From NCBI GenBank assembly GCA_026184775.1, contig JANCYW010000002.1, forward strand, positions 534,092-598,091: 64,000 nt of DNA, given 5' to 3'. The number at the start of each line of letters is the position of its first letter. The stretch's first letter is position 1. Both the position numbers and the translations under genes were made by a program. Source of the DNA: Cyanidium caldarium. Taxonomy: Eukaryota; Rhodophyta; Bangiophyceae; Cyanidiales; Cyanidiaceae. This document shows, one piece after another, positions 37,201-44,793 of the stretch. Under the pieces are notes generated by a model. It saw only the letters and a list, made by a program, of their open reading frames with translations. It was not told where the DNA came from and ran no database searches.

Positions 37201-37584
37201 AAAAGCAGTGGACCAGGCGTCACCGGCGGCGACACGGCGCAGCGCGTACTCATCGGCGACATGGTCGGCGTCGCGGGCATCTACAGCGGAATTGCCAGCA
37301 ATGTGCAGAAAGGTCAACAGCCGGCGGGCCGGGGCGCCCAGCGACTCCGCGCCCGACTCCAGCAACGCCACCGCGTCACCGTGCCGCTGCGCCCGCACCA
37401 GCGCCAAGCACGCGTCGCGCCACGCCGGCCACTGCGCGGCGGTGGTCTGCAGTACGGTGATCACGTCGGTTACCGCGTCCACCGCCGCCGGTCGGAACTG
37501 GCGCCCGTCCGGCAGTTGCACCGCCTCCGGCCAGCAGTGCCCCAGCCATGAGGGCGACGGATTCGCTGGCGCCGCGGCAGCCAT
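34264..37584 (-). CDS. CTR9: CTR9, TPR subunit of the Paf1 transcription elongation complex
   Basis: A 1106-residue protein made of many TPR-type helical repeats across roughly residues 20-860 (examples: AVARYALARLLLARGEYAQAADEW, PDDALLWNNVAALSARDGAL, VAAMNLLGVFFQERNLLQEAEECY), followed by a long charged helix (EERRLQQQLREQEAQRQ...) and a basic/acidic disordered tail with RRPRVVVDEEEEG-type sequence. Length, TPR array, the helical Glu/Gln/Arg-rich region and the acidic tail match CTR9, which with PAF1, LEO1, CDC73 and RTF1 accompanies RNA polymerase II and promotes histone modification in the nucleus. ATG 37584 is the first true ATG (MAAAAPANPSPSW). Confidence 0.88.
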   Translation of the reverse strand: MAAAAPANPSPSWLGHCWPEAVQLPDGRQFRPAAVDAVTDVITVLQTTAAQWPAWRDACLALVRAQRHGDAVALLESGAESLGAPARRLLTFLHIAGNSAVDARDADHVADEYALRRVAAGDAWSTAFLRLFLGDARGARPLFEEHARALTDRSTPALAMLARVGLALSILADEDSASGGGIVDAAHRAAGLLADALRQYGDDAPLPWWRWYAYALAAAQQWQRAGRVFGYVLRAECTGVGAADDARRQPSVNTLLGAWAVARALERRTPEAADSLSAELLREAYVLYGEDRRVRNALATARPAHSGAVLDEAAAPMRRGNTRQARARSDALRARWHHQRGDVTTAETLYGTCLQHGVESAVARYALARLLLARGEYAQAADEWARVMPQLELATSGALRDGNRDEAAGLEATALWGVALAMASRAPDITETARDTLGQQAVQVLNRVPLAALPDDACICLAQLVELREPQRGCDLYRAVLARRPDDALLWNNVAALSARDGALSAAMDAMREAVRAVVPEMPPSDAVAVVSALLREPEHVTMAYNYARLWEMDGALSAAERLFEAIHRTYSAYVDAALRLGVLAERYRRDLAAAERYFRAAVPHPQAVFALAFLFQAQGRVEDAQQWFEYFVHHRDEWKKVTSSSSGGAVRSYCDVVMASYYIVMARSVSRHHHPRRCDKFLAAAGHILASVLQRSPGNVAAMNLLGVFFQERNLLQEAEECYAAVVQQGAAPGIEPSVVACARANLVAVHVLRGATMPAGLRAAVRLAEEQIASGGADAESMVMLAVALGEMGRHDESARVWQRALQRQPAAWTLWFNWALALALQADKMMERGDNATELEHGLALLERARETFAAVEVAVAAASVMSAAEAKAWQRCAAGATHRLVDADAARRNAHWCQRRHAEGVEARALAQRAAQAAREERRLQQQLREQEAQRQALAAQARAEAQRREEEELERMALEQQRELARRQQEWNAQRRGRRQPDVLVEVDASLTLDDQQGDRAAKRDGGRGRRAHTQATAVPKRRKRQRKSAEQEWRTEHGLSDVGEQEEEEQETHEGEAEEVVGREATEVQSSRDVLGEDIEAADVTPARPRRVVVDEEEEG

Positions 37585-37875
37585 GCGCCCAGCGACCAAT
37601 GAGGTGAGGTTTTGGGGAGATGGAGGTGTGTGTGTTTTTTTGGTGAAGAGGACGCCGCCCCGCAGTGCGCCGCGGAGAGCGCAGTCGGTTCGAACGGGTG
37701 CGTCCGCCGGGAGACAAGTCGCGTCCGACCGTGGGGGTGGACGCGGCAGGAGCAGGAACTCCTCAACGCAAAGTTGAGCGTGAGGGAACAGTACGAGTGT
37801 GGAATATAAAAGTTCACCTTGTACAAGACAAGGCTATACACGACCAACGTCGACCAGAAGCTTCTACTCTCCCCC

Positions 37876-38355
37876 TCATCCACTGAGGTGCTTTTTGGCC
37901 AGCAGGAGTAGTTGCTCGTGAAAGCGGGCACTCTGCACCGGTTCGGTAGCCAAGTGGAACGGGTTGCACAGCACCAGCAGCACGTACAGCTCGTAGGCGC
38001 TCTGCAGGAACGCCTTGGCGGCGCGCGTGGCCTCGTCGGTGGCACTGTGCACCAGGAGCAGACGGGTGGATGCGTCGGGGGTCAGCCACGCCGACACCGC
38101 CAAATTGCCGTAGCGGTCCACGTTGCGCAAGTGCATATCACGGGTGGACCACTGATTCGCCTCGATGACGTCCAGCGCCGCGTGCGCCACAAACTGGAAC
38201 GTGTGCAGTGCTGGCGGCACTGGCGCCCGGTCGGTGGCCCGTCGTTGCGTCGGCGATATCGACGTGGTGGTGGTGGTGGTGGTGGTGGGTGGCGGGTAGT
38301 AGAGATCGTGTACCAGGCGATCCTGTTCGGTGACGATGGCAAAGTAGTAGGGCAT
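37876..38355 (-). CDS. TRAPPC2: TRAPP complex subunit 2 (sedlin/Trs20)
   Basis: A 159-residue core subunit of the TRAPP tethering complex, which acts as exchange factor for Rab1/Ypt1 in ER-Golgi traffic. The longin-like fold is readable: MPYYFAIVTEQDRLVHDL, then LHTFQFVAHAALDVIEANQW, NVDRYGNLAVSAWLTPDASTRLLLVH, AAKAFLQSAYELYVLLVLCNPFH, and ARFHEQLLLLAKKHLSG. Length is close to the usual ~140 residues; the excess is a Thr-rich loop near residues 24-31 encoded by a GGT/ACC trinucleotide repeat (about 38263-38290). ATG 38355 starts the protein exactly as in homologues. Confidence 0.94.
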   Translation of the reverse strand: MPYYFAIVTEQDRLVHDLYYPPPTTTTTTTTSISPTQRRATDRAPVPPALHTFQFVAHAALDVIEANQWSTRDMHLRNVDRYGNLAVSAWLTPDASTRLLLVHSATDEATRAAKAFLQSAYELYVLLVLCNPFHLATEPVQSARFHEQLLLLAKKHLSG

Positions 38356-38982
38356 GGGAGCCAGGGGAGCGACTCTAAGTCATGGCGGGCAGAGAGCGTT
38401 GAGCACGGTCTACCGCCAGGACAGCACAAAGAGTATTGGCTTGTGATATGGATTGAAAAGGTGCACCAGTGGCGTGTGATAGAGGAGGGAGCGGCGCGAG
38501 CGCCAGACCGGAATCGGTTTTCGCGTCAACAGCGGCCCGTCTCACGGCCTCCTTCTCGAATGTATCATTTTGTTCTGAAACGTCTCATGTTTTTTGATCA
38601 AATGCGCCCGGAGCGCTCGGACGCTGGCAGCGTCGACGGTCGTGCGGGTGCTTGCGACGTTGGGCGTCGGGCCGCGTTGTTTGCGGGTGAGCGTGTGAAT
38701 CGGGAGTGCCAGACCGATTCACGGTGGCGAAACCAGTGTCGATAACGAGAATCTTCACAGCGGCGTTGACTGGGCGAACGGCGGCGTGCCGTCGAGTCGG
38801 GGGGTGCTGTGCGCGGGTGTGGAGTGGCGAAACGCTGGAGCCGTCCCGGAGGTGCGCAGGTGTGTGCGTGTGTCTCTCTCTCAGCTCTGGGTTTTTTGGA
38901 GAGCACTCAAGCCAAGCGCGTGTATCCTTTCTGTGCACGAAAAATAGTTCAAGGCACTCTCCCTACACCTGCTACCTTCGCG
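38356..38982. other. divergent intergenic region, lower GC
   Basis: 627 bases between the starts of TRAPPC2 and the DUF3110 gene. AT-richer than the genes, with TTTTTTGATCAAA-like sequence near 38590. It presumably holds both promoters; no motif or gene is recognised. Confidence 0.4.
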
Positions 38983-40011
38983 ATGGAAACCAAGTGTGCT
39001 AATCGGTCGGTGGCGTGGTTGGCGTGGCCGGTGTCGCGACCCGTGGGCGTGGGGCTGCCGGCGGCCGCCTCGCGGTGTGGACTGTCGGCGGTGGATGCGG
39101 GCTCGTTGTGCACCGCCACCACCGCTTCATTCAACGGGCGTGTGTCGCGAACCGCGTCCCGGCGAGCGCGTATCACCCTGCGTATGGTGAACGACCGGGG
39201 CAGTAGCGACGGCGGCGGCGGCGACCGCCCCGGCGACGGCGCTCACCGCCCGGGCAACGACGACGACCGTCGCGGTGAGGACGGCGCCGACGACAACCGA
39301 CCGGATGATGCGAACAACGACGACCGGTCGTTCCACGAAATCCCACACACCAACCTCGACATGCGTATGCTGTGGCGCCGCATGTCCCAAATCGCCAACA
39401 AGCTGAGTGGACGCGGACCGACTGAGGATCGCACCGGCGGCGACGATAGCACCGCGGACAAGGACGAGGACAAACCCGAATGGGACACGGCCAACCGCTC
39501 GTTCGACTATTCGGACCTGGGCGTGGTGGCCTCGATGATGGAGGGACGCGGACCGTTCCGGCACGAGATCCGCAACGTGTTCGTGTTGATGTTCCGCTCG
39601 TCCGGCGCGGCGGACGGTATCTATAGCTTGCGACTGGGCGGTGTCGACCTGGTGCTGGCGTTCGAGTCCGAGAAGGAGGCCAAGCAGTACGCGGCCGTGC
39701 TGGCCACGCAGGACTTTCCCGCCGCATACGTGGAAGAGGTGGAGCTGAGCATGGTGCGCCAGTTTTGCAAGCAGGCCGGCATCCGTTTCGGCATCGTGCC
39801 GAGCGGCTCGATGGTGATGCCGCCCACGGCAAACGAGGCGGGCGTGGACGCGTTTCGGTCCGACCGCAAGTCGGCGGCGGACGATCCGGGCGCCATCCCC
39901 GATCGCGAGCGGGTGAAAGAGCTGTCGACAGAGGAGGTCAATTTGATGAAAGCGCGGTTGAATCGGATTTTTGGTAAGGGCACGGACTCCGACGACAGCG
40001 CCAAGGCGTGA
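38983..40011 (+). CDS. DUF3110 plastid protein of cyanobacterial descent
   Basis: A 342-residue protein. A transit-like basic N-terminus (about 1-68) is followed by an Asp/Gly/Asn-rich acidic linker and a DUF3110 domain (about 199-283): RNVFVLMFRSSGAADGIYSLRLGGVDLVLAFESEKEAKQYA in pieces, then QDFPAAYVEEVELSMV, FCKQAGIRFGIVPSG and MPPTAN. DUF3110 is found in cyanobacteria and plastid-bearing eukaryotes; its function is not known to me. The C-terminal helix (TEEVNLMKARLNRIFG) follows the domain as in related proteins. ATG 38983 begins the transit-like region. Confidence 0.87.
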   Translation: METKCANRSVAWLAWPVSRPVGVGLPAAASRCGLSAVDAGSLCTATTASFNGRVSRTASRRARITLRMVNDRGSSDGGGGDRPGDGAHRPGNDDDRRGEDGADDNRPDDANNDDRSFHEIPHTNLDMRMLWRRMSQIANKLSGRGPTEDRTGGDDSTADKDEDKPEWDTANRSFDYSDLGVVASMMEGRGPFRHEIRNVFVLMFRSSGAADGIYSLRLGGVDLVLAFESEKEAKQYAAVLATQDFPAAYVEEVELSMVRQFCKQAGIRFGIVPSGSMVMPPTANEAGVDAFRSDRKSAADDPGAIPDRERVKELSTEEVNLMKARLNRIFGKGTDSDDSAKA

Positions 40012-40298
40012 TCATCCGACGTGCGTGCGTGCGCGGGCGCACCCCTAGGTCATGCGAAGAGGGTACCCCGCACGCGGTGCGGTCGGCGGACCTGATATCG
40101 AGCGCGCGCCGGAGCGGCAGCGGTATGTGGTGGGCGGGCACGCTACCGCGTATACGCCCCGTCCGGGTTTATGAGAAAGCTTGCACGGCGTCGCGTGCGT
40201 GTTTGTGCTAGTGTGCACGGAGTAAACAATTCCTCGCTGGGCTGGATGCGTGCTCCTGAGCGCCGGGGTGACATGAGGAATGCAGGCGGGCGCATGAC

Positions 40299-40943
40299 CT
40301 ATTTCGGCGCCTGCTTCGACCGGTCACCATCGCGCTTGCCATCTACTGCTGCGGCGGAGCTGGAAGTGGAGGCCGATGCCGAGGCGCTGGGAGCAGAGGA
40401 GGCGCCGGACGCAGCTGCCGCTCCGGCATCACCCGCTGTGTCCCTGTTCGGTGGCACTGTCGTCGGTCGCTTCGGCTTGCTCTCGGGCAACTCGTACAGA
40501 ATGTGCACGGTTCGCGGCAGGCGCATCGCCGCGGCACTGGTGCGCCATCGCATCGTCTTGGGTGGCGCGGTGGCACCGGCATTCTCCGCGGGCCCTGTCG
40601 CCGCCGCCGCTGGCGATGACGAAGATGAAGTCGCTCCGGCGGCGGCGGCTTGTGCTTGACGCGCCATCAACTCCTCTTTGCGGGGGCGACCACGTTTTCG
40701 GGGCACTTTAGCGGGAGATGCCCGAGTGTCCGTATCACGGACACTTGCCCGTTTCGTCGGACGTCTCCCTGGAGCTGATTCAGTCGGCGTCGCTCCCTCG
40801 CGGTCAGTGGGCGCAGTGGGCGAGCCCGCAGCGCCCGTTGGCGGTGTCGCGCTCGTGCCCTCTGGTGCTGTTCCCTCCGCCGCAAGCGCCGCGGACGACT
40901 CACCGTCATCGGCTCCCACTGACTTTGCGCTGGCGGCATCCAT
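40299..40943 (-). CDS. AT-hook protein, otherwise unknown
   Basis: A 214-residue, low-complexity Ala/Ser/Pro/Thr protein with one clear AT-hook, PRKRGRPRKEE (about 81-91), preceded by PGRRPTKR and SPAK, all typical of minor-groove binding chromatin proteins of the HMGA type. The segment MRWRTSAAAMRLPRTVHILYELPESKPKR (about 137-165, here in summary) is the only folded-looking part. A nuclear DNA-binding role is inferred. ATG 40943 is the first start before the AT-hook; the open frame upstream is Cys/Arg-rich and unlikely to be coding. Overlapping plus-strand frames show no domain. Confidence 0.65.
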   Translation of the reverse strand: MDAASAKSVGADDGESSAALAAEGTAPEGTSATPPTGAAGSPTAPTDREGATPTESAPGRRPTKRASVRDTDTRASPAKVPRKRGRPRKEELMARQAQAAAAGATSSSSSPAAAATGPAENAGATAPPKTMRWRTSAAAMRLPRTVHILYELPESKPKRPTTVPPNRDTAGDAGAAAASGASSAPSASASASTSSSAAAVDGKRDGDRSKQAPK

Positions 40944-41661
40944 GGAATCGTGGCTGGTGCCGTGCAGGCCGCGGTTTCCGCTCAGACGATGGAGCGAACG
41001 CCCGTGCAGCACCCCGGAACCCGAGTCCCGCCGCACCCTGGACAGCGAACGGCTCGTCGATCTCGCCCCGCAACCACACCAATACTCGCGTTGCCCCGTG
41101 TGACTGCGTGGAGCGTTATTCGGGGTCGGCGCGAACAGCAGACACCGTCCAGTGCTCGACGGCTTTTCAAACGCTTGTGCAGCACCCGCAGCGATCGGTC
41201 GGGCGCGGATTGCCGCGACCCGCCGGCGCCATCCCCCGACCAGACACGCATCTCGGACGATAGGGCGGGGAGCGGGAAAGTGGAGCGATGGAAGAGGCTG
41301 GATGTGCACACTGATGACGGGCAGGGCGAGCCAGTGTATGCGACAGTGGTAAAGAGAGCGCTGGAGGCAATCACAGAGGCGGCGACGGTGGAAGGAGGAG
41401 CACGCGGAAAGCATTCCAGGCGCTCAGGGCGTTATCGCCAGACCCATGCGGTATGCACCGTATGCACCTAGAGTTGTACACTGTTCTCTCTGTCTTTATT
41501 GACCGCGGAAAGTGCCCTGCCGACAACTTCACTGTTACGTGTTCGTGCTCCTCGTTCACCGCGCCTATCGTCAGCGTCGTCCGGCAGGAGACGCATTATC
41601 GTTTTTCCGAGCGGGCACCAGACTGTACGTAGCACCCCTCCCCGCCGCCTGCGTCACTGGC
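40944..41661. other. divergent intergenic region, nothing recognised
   Basis: 718 bases between the AT-hook gene and PDCD5. Presumed to hold both promoters. No RNA gene, repeat or further gene is recognised. Confidence 0.4.
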
Positions 41662-42102
41662 ATGGATCCCGCGGCTTCTGAATTCCGCGACGGGGCGGCT
41701 GCTTGGCGAGCGCGTCACCGCACCGATCTGCCGTCGGGCACTTCCGCGTCCACCAGCGCGGGCGCACCCTCCCAGGACCACGAGTCCGAACAGCGGGCAG
41801 CCGCGGCTGCCGCTGCGGAAGAGCGGCGACGCCTGCTGTTGCGACAGCTCCTGACCGAACCGGCCGCGGAGCGCCTGGCGCGCATCGCCCTGGTGAAGCC
41901 CGACAAGGCGCGTGCCGTGGAGGATCACCTGCTGCGCGCCGTGCCATTGGGCGAGGTGCCGTTCGCCCAGCGCGTCACCGAGGAGCAGGTGATCGCGCTG
42001 CTGGATCGATACCACGGGCAGATGGAGCGCGAGACCAAGGTGGTCATATCGCGGCGACGCGCTTGGTCGGACGACGACGACGACGACGACGAGGACCAAT
42101 GA
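41662..42102 (+). CDS. PDCD5: PDCD5/TFAR19-family protein
   Basis: A 146-residue small helical protein. The diagnostic helices read EEQRA-like ESEQRAAAAAAAEERRRLLLRQLLTEPAAERLARIALVKPDKARAVEDHLLRA in pieces (about 38-92), then VTEEQVIALLDRYHGQM and a basic RRRAW followed by an Asp-rich C-terminus. The PDCD5 family binds nucleic acid and, in animals, apoptosis and chaperonin partners; archaeal and yeast homologues exist. ATG 41662 gives a length near the family's ~125 residues plus a short Ser/Thr-rich N-terminus. The 3' end is 27 bases from that of glutathione synthetase. Confidence 0.93.
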   Translation: MDPAASEFRDGAAAWRARHRTDLPSGTSASTSAGAPSQDHESEQRAAAAAAAEERRRLLLRQLLTEPAAERLARIALVKPDKARAVEDHLLRAVPLGEVPFAQRVTEEQVIALLDRYHGQMERETKVVISRRRAWSDDDDDDDEDQ

Positions 42103-42129
42103 ACACGACGCTGGCACCTATCCCTATTG

Positions 42130-44001
42130 TTACTCAGCCGAGTTGGCGATGTGCTGTCGGGCGGCGTTCTGTTGGATGGCCTCGGCGCGCAGCAACCACG
42201 GCGAGTCGAGCGCGGCCACGCCCGCCGCCACCCCGCCGTCCTCTTGGTGCGCGAGTTTGGTGCGCAGCAGATGCCCGATGGCCTGGTTGTAGGTGCTGAC
42301 GTTGATGTCGGCGCGCGGGGAGCTGCTACCGAAGAACACCCCGAAAATGCCCAGTTCGGCCACAGTGGATACTGGTCCGTGTGCCGCACCGTCGCGCACA
42401 AGAATGTTCGGGTGCCGCGTGGGGTGGATGCGCTCCATGAGGATGTAGGCCGTCAGCGGGTGCGCGGCGTCCGCGGCAGAGTCGGAATCACTTTGCGTTT
42501 GTTGCAGCGCTCGCACCAGGCGCTCGCCGAATAAATTGTGCCCGCCGCCTTCGCGCTGCGGCTTGAGCACATACGCCTCCGGATGCTGCAGCGCCCGTTG
42601 CACTGCGACGGCGCGCGCATCCGGTTGTTCAAAGGAGAACTGCGCGACGAACGTGCTCCGCAACTGTTCCACGTCGCGCTGGTCGAACAAGTTGTCGCGC
42701 AGCGCATCCCGGGTGCCGTGCGATAGCTTCTCCCGCGTCTCTGGCGATGCCAGTAAATACCGCTCCAACACCTCCGCCTCACTGAGCCACTGCTGCACCT
42801 TCTTGGTGCCCACCAGGTGGTGCGCCAACGACGGACACGACACCGCGTTGCTGGCGGCGATGCGCTCGCGCGCTTGCCATTCCACCTCGGTGGGGTAGTC
42901 GTCGGGCACATAGCCAGCGCGAAAGTACACCACCGACACCGGCTCGCAAAGGCGGCCGTGCGGCGTGTCGGTACATAGGTACAGGGTCGGTTTGGCGGCA
43001 TGTCTGTCGTCATCGGACTTTGCAGGAGGCAGTTCGCTGGCGGCGGCAATCTGCGCTAGGGTGCGTCGACGCGCCCGCACGCCGTGGTCGCGCCACAGCA
43101 CCAACTCGAGCCACTTTTGATCGTATACGTTGCGCTCGTCCGGCTGCACCACGAACAGCACGACGGCTGCGCGCGCCGCTTCCGCCGCCCCCACGCCGAG
43201 GTGGCGTTCCACCCACCAGCGGTGTGCCCGATTGAGCGCCTCGCTCATGCCTAGCAGGGCGCCGTTGCGGGGCAATGCCGCAGCGCTGTCGCTCAGACAC
43301 GGCACCGTGGGCGCCTCCTCCGATGCAACAGCGGTGGCGGCCGTGTCGGTGGAACGCAGGGTGTGCCGCGCGTGCTCGGCCTGGACGCGCCGCAGAACTT
43401 GTCCGTGCAGATCGCCCGTCAACGTGCCCAGAGCGCCAAACGAGCTGGCGATGGTGTTCACCTCCACTTGCTGCAGTTGCTGCAAGTTCGCGGTGATGAA
43501 GTAGTCAGCGCGATAGATGCACAGCGACGGCTCACTATTCAGCAGGGGGTACGAGTGCAGCAGGCTGCACAGGCGTCCGATAAAGGGATCTTGCTGCGCG
43601 GCATGCTTCAGCGTCTGTAGCAGTGCCGAGGTGTCCCGCGCCAGACGGTCCAGCGCCCACTGCAGCGGCGCCATCAGCCGTCGCGCCTTTAGGAAGCACT
43701 CCAGAGGCACCGGGGACGGAAAGAGGGTGAAGGGCGCGTGCACCACCTGGGCGGTGTGCGTGGCCGGTGGTGCCGCCGCATCACTTCCGCGATCGGTGTC
43801 GGAAGCGGGTTTTGGCGGCGGCCGCCCTGCCATCACCAGGCCGTGCAGGGTGGCATAGGCTACCGCGTGCTCCACCAGATCGTCCAACGCCTCGGCGCCC
43901 AGACTGGTGACCGACGTCAGCAGCGCCTGCTCAGTCGTCTCTGTGGAAGCATTCGAGCGTTCGTCTTGCTCTCTCGAGCGGTGGGAATGGAGGCGTAGCA
44001 T
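42130..44001 (-). CDS. GSH2: glutathione synthetase (eukaryotic type)
   Basis: A 623-residue ATP-grasp ligase joining gamma-glutamylcysteine and glycine, the second step of glutathione synthesis. Readable blocks: FTLFPSPVPLECF, RADYFITANLQQLQQVEVNTIASSFG (substrate-binding part), VVQPDERNVYDQKWLE, VYFRAGYVPDDYP, the glycine-rich ATP lid VLKPQREGGGHNLFG (near 477), AYILMERIHP, ELGIFGVFFG and YNQAIGHLLRTK. The protein is longer than the usual ~475-500 residues because of Ser/Ala/Asp-rich inserts. ATG 44001 (MLRLHSHRSREQ) is the first true ATG. Confidence 0.95.
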   Translation of the reverse strand: MLRLHSHRSREQDERSNASTETTEQALLTSVTSLGAEALDDLVEHAVAYATLHGLVMAGRPPPKPASDTDRGSDAAAPPATHTAQVVHAPFTLFPSPVPLECFLKARRLMAPLQWALDRLARDTSALLQTLKHAAQQDPFIGRLCSLLHSYPLLNSEPSLCIYRADYFITANLQQLQQVEVNTIASSFGALGTLTGDLHGQVLRRVQAEHARHTLRSTDTAATAVASEEAPTVPCLSDSAAALPRNGALLGMSEALNRAHRWWVERHLGVGAAEAARAAVVLFVVQPDERNVYDQKWLELVLWRDHGVRARRRTLAQIAAASELPPAKSDDDRHAAKPTLYLCTDTPHGRLCEPVSVVYFRAGYVPDDYPTEVEWQARERIAASNAVSCPSLAHHLVGTKKVQQWLSEAEVLERYLLASPETREKLSHGTRDALRDNLFDQRDVEQLRSTFVAQFSFEQPDARAVAVQRALQHPEAYVLKPQREGGGHNLFGERLVRALQQTQSDSDSAADAAHPLTAYILMERIHPTRHPNILVRDGAAHGPVSTVAELGIFGVFFGSSSPRADINVSTYNQAIGHLLRTKLAHQEDGGVAAGVAALDSPWLLRAEAIQQNAARQHIANSAE

Positions 44002-44793
44002 GGTTCCTTTCGGGAGTTGTTTTGCGCAGATGACGCCGCCGTCACGCGACACGAGCGCTGCCGCCGAACGCCCGGCCTCGAAACCCCCGCAAGTTGGGCG
44101 GCAAGCACCGCAACTCGTCGACTTGACGATCAACAACTACCAGTCTCAGACACCAGTACACCCAAACGGTTCACACTCTTCGTGGCCCCTCTCTCGCTTC
44201 AGGTAATCCCGTGGTTCCAGACTCCGCGACAATCGCTTCGACGTCCTCGTCCTCTCTCCCGCATTCCAGTTCCGGCTTCACGGGTCGGCGACGTGCGAGG
44301 TGGTCCGATCGCCGCACGTTGTGCACCCACAGGCGACGAGCTGGAATAACGAGAGTTATCATGCGGACGCCACAGCACCAGTTGCCAACGACCGATATGG
44401 CATCCAGAGCGTACCGGGTTGCAGTGAGGCACTTGCTGACCAGATTCCTCACACAGATACTCGCTCTGTGCTCCACCATGCCATCCCCTCTCTCCCAGAT
44501 ACAACGAACAGCTGCGGTACGCATACCAACGGTTGCAGTATCACGATCCTCCCTGCCCTCGTACGCTCATCCATGCTCTGAATGCCGTATTCGATGCGTG
44601 ACGCTTGCCCTCCGAGGCGAGAAATTTCAAAACGCGCACACGCTTGTTTTCCCTCGGCGCTGAACACGTTTTCGCGTGTTATCGCCCGGTCTCACCGCTG
44701 TTCTTGACGCCTTGCGGCGGGTTGGAGAGGCAGTGACCGCTCTTGTTCACCAAGACACCAAAGCTACGGAAGCGTTTGCGCGAGTCGGCGGGC
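44002..44793. other. longest internal gene-free stretch apart from the Fanzor locus
   Basis: 792 bases between divergent starts, noticeably less GC-rich than its surroundings. Several short overlapping frames exist on both strands (for example around 44171-44663) with no recognisable domain. It may hold promoters, an old insertion or an RNA gene; nothing can be supported. Confidence 0.4.

Noticed and set aside
37685-37700. GGTTCGAAC, a tRNA B-box-like sequence between TRAPPC2 and CTR9
   Set aside because: The flanking bases cannot form a T-stem and no acceptor or D-arm is found around it.
40171-40659. A plus-strand frame opposite the AT-hook gene
   Set aside because: The minus strand encodes a clear AT-hook (PRKRGRPRK); the plus reading is Ala-rich low complexity.
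44171-44663. Short overlapping open frames on both strands in the GSH2/zincin interval
   Set aside because: No homology, no consistent composition, and several mutually overlapping frames of similar length.
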